From contig OX442314.1 of NCBI GenBank assembly GCA_949358305.1, positions 9,665,060-9,729,059 of the forward strand: a DNA stretch of 64,000 bases, given 5' to 3'. The DNA is from Strigamia acuminata (lineage: Eukaryota > Arthropoda > Chilopoda > Geophilomorpha > Linotaeniidae). Shown here in pieces: positions 45,633-58,929 of the stretch. The position numbers and the translations under genes are program-made. Positions within the stretch are counted from its first letter, which is position 1, and each line of letters starts with the position of its first letter. The notes beneath the pieces are model-generated. The model was given only the letters and a program-made list of their open reading frames with translations, ran no database searches and had not been told where the DNA came from.

Positions 45633-46424
45633 AACTATCACAAACACACCGTTCAGTTAGAATCCAATCCAACAAGTGATCTTTGTTACAAATTCATCTC
45701 TTTATATATCTCAACTCCACCCCCACGTCATTGGTTCGTTTCGCTTTTCTCGTTTTCACGTTCTCGCTACGTTCCCGTCCTCCCGTCCTCGGCAACCCGA
45801 AACTTCACATAGCGCGTTTTTGGCGCACCATACCATAGCCGGCCGAATGATGGCTGTTTGTGGAAATAGCCGGCCCAGTGACGGCCATCTATTCCCACAA
45901 ACGTTTGTGGAAATAGACACATGTCTATTCCCACAAACGTTTGTGGGAATAGACAATGCGTTCTTTTATTGCAGTTTTTGTTGATTATTTTTTTGGTCAA
46001 GTAAAAACAGAAACTTTAAACGCACTTATTTATTTTTTTAAAACTAAAGTGAAAATTTATTTTCAAATGATTTTTAACATATCATTAAACGTTCAAAACG
46101 TTGATCGAAACAGAATTTACATAAATAATGTCGAATAATGTCAAACAAGATGGCGTCTGTTAATATTTAGTAGGAACGAATTAATTTAAAAACTAAAAAT
46201 AAAACTAAAAGGTGAGTAAAGAAAAAGAAATAGTGAAACCCAATTAAATACTAAATTAAATAATTATTATAATTAAATTTTTGGATTTTTTAGTTTGTTT
46301 GTTGTTGTTTTCATTCCACCAGCTTTCATTGCAAAATTTCGATTTATGTACACAACGTTTTTATAAAATATTAAAAAAAAGAATTTTTTTTTTCTTAATT
46401 TTTATTTTTTTCTTTTGTTTGTTT

Positions 46425-47804
46425 TTATTCTATTAGTTTTTTGGCTTTGAAAAATCTTCGGAGATAAAGGACTTGCCACGTGGCTAAACCGAGCAAACAG
46501 CACATTGAAAACACACTGAAGTAGAGAACTCGCGAATTTGTGGATTCTGAAAGGGAAAAAACGAAGAAAGATTTAAGAAATTAAATATGCAATAAGTTGA
46601 ATTTTTAGGTTAAAAAATTTAGGATTTTAAATGTTGAAAGAAAAAAAAAATAGAACAATTTGAATTATTTCGTTGAGATTGAATGTTTACTCCTTGAAAT
46701 TCGAACAAGTTAAAATAAAATTTAAAATTCTAAAATATTCAAAAATAAAATTTAAAATTCTAAAATATTCAAAAATAAAATTTAAAATTCTAAAATATTC
46801 AAAAATAAAATTTTAAATTCTAAAATATTCAAAAATAAAATTTAAAATTCGAAAAATATTCAAAATTAGAAATTAAAATCCGGAAAGATTCAAAATTCCA
46901 ATTTAAAATCCGAAGAAATTCAAAATTTCAATTTAAAATCGAAAGAAAATTCAAAATTTTAATTTGAAATCCGAAATATTTCAAAATTTCAATCTAAAAT
47001 CCAAAATAATTCAAAATTTCATTCTAAATAAAACCCAAAAAAATTCAAAATTTCAATTTAAAATCGAAAAATAATTCAAAATTTCTATTTAAAACCAAAA
47101 AAAATTTAAAATCTCAATCTAAAATCCAAAAAAATAAAAAATATAAATAAACAAAAACCAAATAACCATTAGTATCTCTCATTTCTTCCTCCCGCTGTCT
47201 CATATAAGTAAAATCATTCACAATCGTTTCCGACAAATCCTCCAATTTTCTCAACTCAACCTCCAAAGGCTTCAACTTCGACGCTTCAGCCAACTAAAAA
47301 AAAAAACCAAAAAAAACCAAAAAATTAAAAAAAACCCAAAAAACCTCAAAAAAACCTCACAGAATCATATTGCTTGGCCTCAATGCCCCTCTTCAACGAC
47401 AAATAAACTTCGATTTCCTTCTCCTCCACCCTGGTACCAGCCGGCACCTTCGACACGATACAAATTTCATAAATATCGTAATCGTCGACCGAAAACGACA
47501 ATTTTCCTTTCCCGTTAATATTTTCTCTGCTCGTCAAAACATGGCCCTTCGAGTCCGTCACCTGAAACAAATCACAAAAATAGATTAGAATGTGCGCCAA
47601 GTGTTGGTAAATATGGTAACCGACTATGAGGTCAATTTTCTGGCCGGGCGCCTCGGAAATCTCGTATTCGCCGGCCGTGAATCCTTCTTTGTGCACTTCG
47701 TCTTTGAAGCATTTCCGGGAGTTCGGATGCAGGTGGAATCTGAGTGCGTCTACATTGAGGGCTAAGATGGCGAATAGAAGTGGTAGGGTTTGTACAAGTT
47801 CCAT
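46425..47804 (-). CDS. TMED10: TMED10, copy after the gap (likely the same gene)
   Basis: Exons 47804-47625, 47561-47361, 47293-47167 and 46546-46425, identical in sequence and structure to 34927-36306. Not one coding or intronic difference was found, so it should not be counted as a second gene without read-depth support. Confidence 0.9.
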
Positions 47805-49794
47805 ATATGAGAGATTGGAGTCCTCTGCAAGCGCCGACTGGCTCTTTAGGGTTAATAACTTGATAGACGAACGTGGCAACTGCGCCGCCACTGTGATCGC
47901 GACACGATGACTTCCGGTTTTGGGTTGAGCGGTGTCTAGCGGCTGTTTTGTGAACATTTTTGTGAACGTGTTGTTGTGTTTTTTGGTGATTTGGGAGTGT
48001 GGAAATGAAAATTTTTGAAGAATAAAATAAATTTATTTGGGTTAAATTATATTTTTTGTTTAAAAATATCGTTTTCGTAAGAATTTTTTGTTTAAACATT
48101 GAATCAGTCTTTTTCTAGTTCTAGTTCAGTTTTGTTTGTACAAGTGAACTAGGAATCTGGAATACTGGATACATTTTTGTAATATGCTTATAAAAATTTA
48201 CAATATTTTGGGATTTTTTGTTGAAATTAATTTCTCAACCATTTTGTTGAATTCATGTTTCTCTTTATTTTCTTTTAATTTTCGTTTTTTTGATGACGTA
48301 TCGTCGGCCTATCGTGAAGTCGAGCGTGAAGTTCTGAATCGAGCCTCCATTTCCTAGCAGAGTTGTGTATCTATAACTGAACTGGGAAACTGCAAACCTG
48401 TCGTAAAATCGAGCAAAGTTTCCAAATTTTTGAATTTTAATTTCTCATTTCCTTAATTCAAAATTTTCGCACAAAATTTCTACTTAAAAATCGTTAATTT
48501 TTAAAAATATGTATTCCATTTTGCTTCTTGAATGACGTCAAATACACGTCCCGCACTTGGATCCAGGACCAGAACTAGATCTAACAAATCCAACGCCATT
48601 TTCATAATGGCCGCCGATAAAATTCGAAATAAATAAACAAACACGATTTATATTTCATAATTTAAGGCACAAATATTTTTATTAGCTTAAAGTGCTCTTC
48701 CTCAAAGTGACACATAAGACTAAATGTATAATTAGCAATTTTCTTTTGCATAGCACAAAACATTTGTAGTACAAAATATTTCTCTTTAGCAAAAATATGT
48801 GGCCCATTGACAAAACTTTGGCCTTATGGAATTAAAAAAAATGCACAACACTGGAGGTTTATTTATTTATTTATTCAGTAGCCATTTAATTTACGAATTT
48901 AATTTATTGAGGTAATTTTTGTAATTTGCTGCTTATATATATATTTATTTATATATATCTTAAAAAAACACTAGAAAATACTCAAAAACACTTATTGATA
49001 CAATGACACAAGACAGATCTATCAAAACTCATTTCCAAGTGACAAAACACGACACTAACACTTATATTTTTATCTCTTAACTTCAGTTTCACATCGAAAA
49101 ATTAAATCTCTCCTTATAAAGTTCATTTCATAATTTATTTTGGTAAGGAAGGCAGAAAGGCATTCGAATTTAATGGAAGATACTTCTTTTCAATTTTAAT
49201 TTTGAGCATATTGCATCTTGCATAGCAAATTGAGACAAATTCTTGACCAAGGCAACATTGGTGGCAGAAAAATAAAAATTTAATATTAATTAGGCCTGAG
49301 ATTTTATGTCAAAAATTGTCATATTGCAATAATTTACATTTCCGGGAAAATTTATTGCAATAACAGCAATATTTTGAATTTTCTATAAAATTTACTGCAA
49401 AAATGACAATAATTGGCTTTAATAATAAAATTATTTGACAATATTTGCTTTTATTGCAAAATTTACTGCAAATAATGCAAAAAATTGCATTTTACTGAGC
49501 AATTTACCGCAAATATTGGAATATTTTCCTATATTTTGCATGTAAACAAAACCACTCAGGCCTAATACCCAAAAATAACCAAAAACTAACAAATTTCAAC
49601 AAAAATCCTAATTATGACTCGCAAAACCGACCAAAATCATCCAAAATCCCATCAAAAAAACCGCATTCAAATTCCTTCTTCAAAAAAAAAAACAAAACTA
49701 CCAAATATAAATCCAAAATAAAATAATAAAATTTAAATTTAAAAAAAAAACAAAACAAATGCACAATAAGACTTTCTTTGTACACGACATTATA

Positions 49795-51118
49795 CTACAA
49801 CGAGACGAGTTTCGGCGGATTGAGACCCTCCGGACTGCCCATGTCGGCGTTGCAATTCCTCTGCTGACTCGAGCACGTCGGGATGATCGGAGTGAGCCCG
49901 GACGAGATGGGAGTCAGGCCCGTCCCGCCCTCCATGAGCGCGTCGAAATTGAACATGCCGTTCGACGGCGTGGTAATGGGCACGCCGGCCATGTCCGCCA
50001 CACTCACCGACGTGTTGAGCCTCAGACTCGTGGAATTTGGCGCCAGGTGCAGCGACGTCGGACGGGTCGGATGTTTCAAACTGTTTGCCGCGAGATCCGG
50101 CGACGAGTCGGGCGAAGCTTGTCGCATGTGGTTCGTGTTGTTTAAGCCGTTGGGTTTGCTGTTGTTGCTGCTGTTGTTGTTGTTGTTGTTTTTGTAGATG
50201 CAGCGATGCGCTTGCAGCACGAATTCCAACTGCTCTTTTTGGCTTTTTAAGTCGCCGATTTCTTTTTGGAGGATCTGTCTGCGTTCTTCTAAGTCGTCGG
50301 TTTCCTGGAGGAAAATTTGGAATTAGTTTTTTGGTTTTTTTTTGGGTTTTTTTTTTGGTTTTTTACATTGATTAGGCAATTTGTGTGGTCCAGTCGTCGT
50401 TTGCGGCATCGAGCTGCGGCTAGTTTGTTGCGTTCGCGACGGACTCGTCTTCGTTCTTCTTCTTCGGGACTTAACTGTTTGGATGGAAAAATTGGGTTAG
50501 AAATTGTGGATAATTGTGTGAAAATTAAAAATGCGAGGTAAAAGTTGACTTTTTTCGCTAAATTTTAACTAAAAATTGATTTTTTTTGGCTATATTTTAA
50601 CTAAAAATTGATTTTTTTGGCTAAATTTAAACTAAAAATTGATTTTTTGGTTAAATTTTAACCAAAAATTGATTTTTTTAGTTAAATTTGAACAAAAAAT
50701 TGATTTTTTGGCTAAATTTGAACTAAAAATTGATTTTCTGGGTTCTTTTACATTGAAAGCATTAAAATATAGTATTTGTGATAAAAATTTTAACTAAAAA
50801 TTGTTTTTTTTTTTGTTGAAAATTTTATCTAAAAATTTATTTTATTTTTCAATTGAAAAATTTCATGAAAAAAATATTTTTTTCAAAATTTGACAAAAAA
50901 ATTGATGTAATTTGCTCCTTTATCATTGAAAACATTAAAAAGAATTATTAATCATGAAAACTTGTACAAAAAAATTCATTTTTATTTTATTTTCCCTTGA
51001 AAAATTTCATTAAAAAAATCCCAATGCCAAAAAAAAACCTCAACCAAGAAAATCGATTAATCATTATTTTTTTTCCATTGAATAATATCCCCATTTTAAA
51101 TGTTTAATAATAAAAATC

Positions 51119-51170
<52 letters not shown>

Positions 51171-54100
51171 CATTCAATATTTTCATTCAAACATTTCAAG
51201 CTTTCTGCATTTATTTCTACGTGATCCCCATCCCAATTCCAAATAAAAACAGTTAATTCCAACCAACCTCACTAGAATTCTAATCACCTATAACCTTAAA
51301 ATCCGCTTAATAAAATAAAAAAAAAAAAAAAAAAAAAAAAACACTCAAGGTACGTCTCAATTCCTGAATCAAAAATCTCCCTTCAAAGCCAAATTTAACC
51401 AAATTAAATACAACAACAACTCCTTAATGTTTCCGGCATTATACATGCAAATAACCCTTCCAATACATAAATTTCAATCACAATTTTTTTACCAAACCAA
51501 ATTCCAACCCTTAAAAACCTCCTTTCCCATCCAAAAAAGCTCAAATAACCAACAAACACATCAAACCCGTCCTTAAACGCACAATAAATTTGACATAAAA
51601 CCGCACTTTACCCTTAAATCTTACGTCAAATCGATCGATCGCGTCAAAACATTCGATGTGACCATTAATTATTTGAACCCCGCAAAACCATCGATGTATC
51701 AAATCCAAAATGGACGTTCAAAATCCACTACGAACGATACATCGACCATGCAAAGCTCTTTCAATTCAATTGCAACCTATCTCGGTAGAACCTCCACTCG
51801 TGACAATTTTTCTTTTAATACCTTTTCGTCTCTGTTGGGTCTCCGTCCGCCCATGCGTCCGGACGCCTTTCTCGTGCCGATGGTCCTCGGCGGCGGCGAA
51901 GGCGACGAATACCACAAAGAATCTTCTTTGATGTTTTGGTAGTTGGATGAGTTGGTTGAAGTGTTTGATGTGTTGTTTATGCTGTTGACAACAGGTGGAA
52001 CAAAACCTGCTTGGTGTTGGTGGTTGTTTGGAAGTGGCACGGATTGTAGTTCAATGAAAGTCTGTTCAATATTCCTCAGGGTTGTCGGCGTCAACGTCGG
52101 AGTCGTCCTGGTTGGGATTCCTGTGGAAAATCCATCCAGGGTTGCAAACTACAAGGAAAAAAAAACAATATTATTAATTATTAATTTATAGTTACAATTT
52201 GACATTTTCAAAACACAACAAGGAAAAAAAAAACCTTTTTTCCTCCTTAATTCAGGGAAAAAAGTTACCTTTTCTATGCAATAATTTGTTTTGAAATTTA
52301 TTACATTAGTGTGCATTGTTGCCAGCAGGTGGAAACTGTAAAGCCTGATATTTACAAGTTTTTTGGGCTGGAAATTTTGTTTATGGGGTGTTTGATTTTG
52401 TGTTTTGAGTGGTGTAATAAATCACTCTTTTCATGTCACACACTCAAATTAAGCAGTATCAATTAATTGCGTACAGGAAATGAGAAACAAATTCATTTCT
52501 ATTTCCCCCTGCACCTCCAACTCACCCCTCTGTTTCATTATTTCTTGTCCTGTTCAATCCCAGTTTGACTTAGAAACATGATAATTTATTTTAGTCAGCC
52601 CCACAAGTAAAAAATTGGACTGATAAAAACGCAGTTGGAATGACACAGCTGTTTCAATTCTCAATGGAGCAAGATAACATTAGGCTTATATTTTATTTCA
52701 AAGTGGGCCCAATATGTGTGTGGCTTTTTTAAATATTTAAGCTTCTTAGTCGAAATAGTCCAAAATTTAAGGTTCTTTTAGACAAAATGCATCAAAATTT
52801 AGTGAAAATAGTCCAAAATTTAAATGTATTTAGTGAAAGTAGTCCAAAATTTAAATGTATTTAGTGAATGTAGTCCAAAATTTAAATGTATTTAGTCAAA
52901 ATAGTCCAAAATTTAAATGTATTTAGTCAAAATAACCTCAAATTAATGAAAATAGTCCAAAATTTATCAAAGCAGTCTAAGCAGCCAATTAGTACCGGTA
53001 AGCTGATTTAGTCAAAATAGTCCATTATTTAGGCTAATTTAATATAAATAGCCCATTATTTAGGCTAATTTAATATAAATAGCCCATCATTTAGGCTAAT
53101 TTAATATAAATAGCCCATCATTTATGCTTATTTAGTCAAAACAGCCAGGTTTTAGTCTAATTTAGTCAAAACAGCCAAGTTTTAGTCTAATTTATTCAAA
53201 ATAGCCAAGTTTTAGACTAATTTAGTCAAAATAGTCAAGTTTTAGTCTAATTTAGTCAAAATAGTCAAGTTTTAGACTAATTTAGTCAAAGTAGCCCAAT
53301 ATTTAGTCTAATTTAGTCCAAACTTCCATAAATAAAATCCAGCAAATTTGGAATAATCTTCACATAAAATAAAATAGTCCCAATTTGTCTATATTAGGCC
53401 TAGTGAATTAACAAATGTTTCAAATGACCCCCGATTGAAATTGCAGCTGTGTAGTAGTAAAAGTATCAATTTTCATTGTCTTCAACCTCAATTAATGTAC
53501 ACTTTCATCAGCGTGGGAAAAACTCATCCATTCTTTCACATTTCCATACAAATTTCCCTTTTTCTTCTCCATTTTTACCTTGACTACACAACACACCTTG
53601 AACTCCCCTCAACAACCTGAAAAACCTTCACGTTTTTTCATACCCAGAACACAACCTAAAAAAAAAAAAATTCTTTCTTCTTAACCCTAAAATAAGCCTA
53701 AACCAAAAATCAGTCACTGATTTCACACAAAAAAAAATCAACAAATCAAAACTGACCTTGAAATCAAACCATATCCTTAAAAAAGAGTTAGGCCTATTAT
53801 TTAAACCTACACTAGTCATCCCCTCAAATTAAAAGTCAACTGTCCCATAACTAAAATTAGGCCTACTTTTTTTTATATCATCATCAAATTAAATGAACAA
53901 AAAATTCAAAATTCAAAATTCAAAATTCCACTTTCACCATAACATTGTTGACCAAAAAAACTAAAATAAATTTTTAAAAAAATAAATAAAATAACTAATA
54001 ACAAAATTAAATAAAACCATAAAGGCAACAACCAGACCTTGAAAAAAGTCATAAAGAATAAACATTCAGTGCCATGCAACTGTCACGGAATACAAAAGGC

Positions 54101-54864
54101 CATTGGGAACACCATGTGTGCAATCCCAACCCACAAAAACAAAAACAAATTTTTACAAATTTCAACCCCAAAAAAAAACACAAATAAAGTCAATTTTAAT
54201 CCAAAAACCACCACCAGGGTCAATTTCAACAAATTTCAAACCCAAAACCACCCACCTAAACCAACTTAACCCTAATTTCAACTCAAAAAAACACCACCAG
54301 GACCAATTTAACCCCAAAAATCACCACCAGGACCCAATTTATACCCAAAAACCACCACCAGGACCAAATTTAACCCTAATTTCAAACCAAAATTCAACAT
54401 CAGGGTCAATTTAAACCCGAAAATCACCACCAGGTCCCAATTTATACTAAAAACCACCACCAGGATCACCTTAACCCTAATTTCCAACCAAAAATCCAAA
54501 AAAACCAAAAAATCCAAAAAACCATTTAACTTACTGAAACAAACAATTAAAACAAACCAAAAACCAAAAAACCAAAAACTAACTCTGGGGTGCCCGTTCA
54601 GAGCCATCAAAAAGGGGTGTGGATGTTTCGCCAAAATAGGCCTAACGCCCGCGACTCCGGCCTAACAATTTATGTAGCCGAGCGGACCGATCGCGACGGG
54701 ACGAAAATGGCAAAACTCACCGTAGTTGGCGTAACGACTTCGCCGTTCGCCATCGATGACAAAATATCGGCCACAGTCAGTCTAGAATCCGAGTGTTCGC
54801 TGTCGGACGAGTTTGAGCACGAATTACTGCTGTTGCTGCTGCTGCCGCAACTCCTTGAATTCAT
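49795..54864 (-). CDS. FOS: FOS, copy after the gap (likely the same gene, with true upstream DNA)
   Basis: Exons 54864-54721, 52148-51822, 50474-50367 and 50304-49795, identical to 38297-43366. This is the copy to use for upstream regulatory work, because its 5' flank continues past 56930 into unique sequence, whereas the first copy runs into the gap. Confidence 0.9.
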
Positions 54865-55730
54865 CGCACCCACGTAGGCAGAGCGCGGCGCTTGTCAATG
54901 GGCGAATCGGTCTCGCGGTAGAAAAAGCGCCGATTTTGCGGGCAAGGAGTCGAACACGTTGTAAAACCTACTACAACCTTACGACGATGAGTCATCTGAG
55001 TCTTTACAAGTTGGAAAAGCCCTACAGCTTTTATACAAAAAGCATGACATCATCGCTAGAAATAGAACAACACCTCATTACGCTCCAGTCACGTGACGCA
55101 CTACGTCATTCGGTTTGCTACGAAACCGACGTCACAGCGAGTTTAAAAAGCGAAGCCTTCCGAGAAACTTTATACGCATCGCGCCTTTTAGTGAAACCCG
55201 TTGCATTTCAACGGAACGAATTAAAAAAATGCCGACAAATTCATTTCACGAAACGAAATTTTTGTTTAGATTTTTATTTCTTTCTTGCGTATCGATTAAA
55301 ATGAATTAAGTGTTCAATTATTCACGTTGTTGCGTCAGGGGGATTAGTGGTCGTTTTTTTTTAGCCCCAAATCGAAAATTATGTCGCCAGTAGGGCGCCA
55401 TGCCATCCGCTTCTCCCGTCCCACACCTTCGCCTCGAAGTCGAGCGTGTGGCGCCCCAATTTGACGCTTGGTGTCGCGGCGCCAGCTTCCGAGCAGACGG
55501 CGAGGCATTCGACACAAATGACTGCACATATCGATTTATTTTCCCTTCCCCCATCACACACAAAGTGAAAACAACTTTCTATTGTGTGAATAAACTAAAA
55601 ACCGATCGATTTTAACCCTAAAAGTCCCAACTACGACAGTTTTTTAATTTTTCCTGGCGACAAAATACGACAAGTCGGCCATCTTTTAAGATAAAGACTA
55701 TTGAATAATTCCCTTTGTTTACCAAATAAG

Positions 55731-55761
<31 letters not shown>

Positions 55762-56930
55762 ATATATAAATATATAAATTCAAGGTAATTTTGGTTTTCT
55801 TGGTAAATTTCCTGGTTAATTGCCATCTGGCAGCGATTCCACGAAATCCCGGGATTAATGAGATCAAACAAATGTTCGGTATTAGTTTTTTTTTATTTTA
55901 TTTTATTTTTAATAGGGATCATTGATCTGAAATGAATGGTTCGTCAGATGTCATAAACTATCATCTGTACGGATGGATGAAGAGATTAGGAAGGAATCCT
56001 TCCTTGACCGTGCCATCTTGTGACGCATCATCAAATCAATGTCAACAAGTGTAAAATTGGTAGAAAAGTGGTGGCAGTCGAATCTAATCCTAGGTAATTT
56101 CCCTTTTTTTCCTTTTCTTTTTTAAAAATGAATTTTTTTCCTTTCCCTTTCGGTGAGGCAGTTACAATTATGAAATTCTTGCTGCTCTCTCTTGCATGTG
56201 GAATTCCAATGGCATTAAATCAAAAATCTCCCGTTCGACGAATGATTATACAAAATGTTTTACGTTACAATTTAAACCATGTATGAAGAAGAAATGAGGT
56301 GATGTTAAGAATGTGGGTCCAATGTGGATTTTTGCAAAGATATATACAATAGAGTATCGATTATCAGAATCAATTGAGAGACCTAGGTGTGTTCATAAAA
56401 CCGATTTGTTCGCATAATCAAACCATTAGGTTTTTATACATACCGGTATGATGAAAATTAAAAATTGTTAAAAATCATTTAAAACCGATGAAAAATGGAT
56501 GAAAATCGTTAAAAATCATTTAAAACCGATGAAAAAGGGATAAAAATCATTTAAAAGCATTTAAAACCGATAAAAAATGGATAAAAATCGTTAAAAATCA
56601 TTTAAAACCGATGAAAAATGGATGAAAATCGTTAAAAATCATTTAAAACCGATGAAAAATGGATGAAAATCGTTAAAAATCGATCTAAACTGGATAAAAA
56701 TCGATCAAAAGTGGATAAAATGGATAAAAATCATTTAAAACCGATCAAAAATGGATAAAAGTCGTTAAAAATCGATCTAAACTGGATAAAAATCGATCTA
56801 AACTGGCTAAAAATCGAACAGCTTAAAATAATCGATAAACAGCTTAAAATACTCGGTAAAAAGCATAAAAAAAATCGGTAAAAAACATAAAAAATCGACT
56901 AAAAATCGATAAACATCGATCACCGCTGAT

Positions 56931-57340
56931 CCGATAATTTATGCTCTGCTGTATTCTTATAGCTCTCGGTGTACTGAATCGGGAAAAAATAAAATTGATC
57001 GGGGTGTCAAGGCAACATTCAGCAGGATGTTTGTGGTCGAACATCACGATGATGTGCTGCCATTACAATGGCTTTGTTTTTGGTTGTTGATCGTGGGGGG
57101 GAGGGGAAGGGAAGCGTTAAAACAAAAGAAAAACAAAAGAGCCCAACCTCAGATTCTCATTACAATGGCAGCATATCATCAATGTTAATTCGCGATGTTT
57201 GACCGCAGTATCTCGGAGAATGTGTGTGTCTCAATCAATTTTTTTGTTTTTCCTGATTCAAGTCATCGAGGTTTATAGGAATAGCAGAAAGCTGTGCCCA
57301 TTTAAACACCCAGGAATTACCTCGAATTTATGTAATAAAT
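56931..57340. other. Upstream of FOS, nothing recognised
   Basis: GATGATGTGCTGCCATTACA (about 57049) and ATTACAATGGCAGCATATCA (about 57160) form an imperfect inverted pair about 110 bp apart. No exon or RNA gene. Confidence 0.4.
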
Positions 57341-58160
57341 GTTGGGTTAAAAAAATTACCGATTTAGTCATAAAAAGATAAATTTTGTCGAAAAAATCAC
57401 CGATTTTTCGTAAAAATTACTGATTCTTTGTAAAAATTATCGATTTTTCGTAAAATAACCGATTTTTCGTAAAATAACCGATTTTTCGTAAAAATTAATC
57501 AATTTTTCGTAAAAAATAATCGATTTTTCGTAAAAATCACCGATTTAGTCATAAAAATCGTCAATTTTGTCGACAAAATCACCAATTTTTCGTAAAAATT
57601 ACCGATTTTTCGTAAAAATCACCGAAAAAAGTACAACTAAAATTAAATTAGTGAAATTAATTTGATGATACAAACGTTTTTGTTCGTTTAAATCAACATT
57701 TAAATTGTTTGAAGGCATTTTTAATCGTAAAATACAGCATTTTCATCGTTTAAATCGACATTTAAATTGTTTGAAGGCATTTTTAATCGTAAAATACAGC
57801 ATTTTCATCGTTTAAATCGACATTTTCATCGTTTAAACCGACATTTCCATCGTTTAAATCGACATTTTCATCGTTAAATCGGCATTTTCATCGTTTAAAC
57901 CGACATTTTCATCGTTTAAATCCACATTTTCATTTTTAAATCGACATTTTCATGTTTAAATCGACATTTCCATCGTTTAAATCGACATTTCCATCGTTTA
58001 AATCGACATTTTCATCGTTTAAACCGACATTTTCATCGTTTAAACCGACATTTTCATCGTTTAAACCGACATTTTCATCGTTTAAACCGACATTTTCATC
58101 GTTTAAACCGACATTTTCATCGTTTAAACCGACATCTTCATCGTTTAAATCAGAATTCCA
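57341..58160. repeat. Two adjoining minisatellites (20-bp and 21-bp)
   Basis: 57341-57620: ACCGATTTTTCGTAAAAATT units. 57690-58160: 21-bp CATTTTCATCGTTTAAACCGA units, cleanest at 57950-58140. A frame of FKPTFSS repeats or NDENVGL repeats on the opposite strand is an effect of the 21-bp period. Confidence 0.95.
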
Positions 58161-58596
58161 ATTGTTCAAACCACCCAAGCAATTATTAAACACACGTTTT
58201 TAACAATTAAAACTCGCACAACCAAAACCAACGAATAAACGAAAATAAAATAAACAAAAACTCCCCCAACCAAAAAATCTCCAGCAGAACCCAACGAAGC
58301 AAAATCAATCATCTGATGAAGTGTTTCACGGAATCAACACAAGGACTCAATTGTACTCGAAACCGAAACAAAAGAAACCTCTAAACAAAACAATAGGCCT
58401 CGAATCAAACAGATGTATATTACATTCATCACCACTTCCTCCTCAAACTCGAGTGGACTTTTCAAATCCACCGAAACCAAACGATGCACGGATTGTGCGT
58501 GGAAAAAGGATGGGCTCGAGCTCGGCGAAAAAACACGTCTTCCGGGAACTCGAGTGGCGCGAAACGAGTTCGCGACTTGGCAGATTGCCTTCCTTC

Positions 58597-58696
58597 CCAT
58601 ATATGGGCACACCAACAAACCACTAGCGCGCATGCGCACATCGTCGTCTGCTTTCAAAACCCGATTCGCACTCGCTAATCGATAAAAATGACGTAA
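58597..58696 (-). promoter_or_regulatory. SRE-like element (CArG + ETS), NRF1 site and CRE upstream of FOS
   Basis: Perfect CArG box CCATATATGG (58597-58606) joined on the - strand to GGAAGGAAGG (ETS-like); NRF1 palindrome GCGCATGCGC (58628-58637); CRE-like TGACGTAA (58689-58696). In vertebrate FOS a CArG box with an adjacent ETS site is the serum response element bound by SRF and TCF. It lies 3.7 kb upstream of the FOS ATG at 54864 and 240 bp downstream of the possible alternative first exon. Function is inferred. Confidence 0.55.
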
Positions 58697-58842
58697 AAAT
58701 TCGTTTTTTGACGCATTTCGACCATTCTTATCGCTATCTAACGCGATAACACGTCGTTACGAACGATATTTCGCATATGCCACGTTAAATCGACAGAAAT
58801 AAAACGTAGAAACTTAAAAAATAATAAAAAATGAAAACTTAC

Positions 58843-58896
58843 CATTGATTCCGAATCCATCTCGTTGACGAGAAAATGTCGGCGCGGCCTCATCAT
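58843..58896 (-). CDS. Possible alternative first coding exon of FOS
   Basis: On the - strand, ATG at 58896 opens an 18-codon frame ending MDSESM at the strong donor TCAATG|GTAAGT (phase 0). FOS exon 2 has a phase-0 acceptor, and no other - strand gene lies between, so splicing to FOS exon 2 would keep the frame. Alternative first exons are known for fly kayak. It may instead be a leader exon or unrelated; transcript data are needed to decide. Confidence 0.4.
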
Positions 58897-58929
58897 CGGA
58901 GTCGTCGGGAATTGTAAACAAAGAAAGGA

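Larger units (their letters stand above)
45633..56930. repeat. Second copy of the 11,298-bp block (probable assembly artefact)
   Basis: Begins in the middle of the MULE subterminal repeat (same base as 34135) right after the gap and stays in register to 56930, after which unique sequence continues. Everything in it (MULE right end 45633-45960, TMED10, FOS, promoter, arrays) is likely the same physical DNA as the first copy. Confidence 0.93.

Noticed and set aside
45633-45960. A second, truncated MULE copy
   Set aside because: It is the right end of the 30354-34462 element seen again through the assembly duplication.
57936-58203. NDENVGL / FKPTFSS repeat proteins
   Set aside because: Both strands of a 21-bp minisatellite are open; no gene structure around it.
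58334-58657. - strand frame of 107 aa near the SRE-like module
   Set aside because: No homology or domain; overlaps GC-rich regulatory text and lacks a convincing start or splice pattern.
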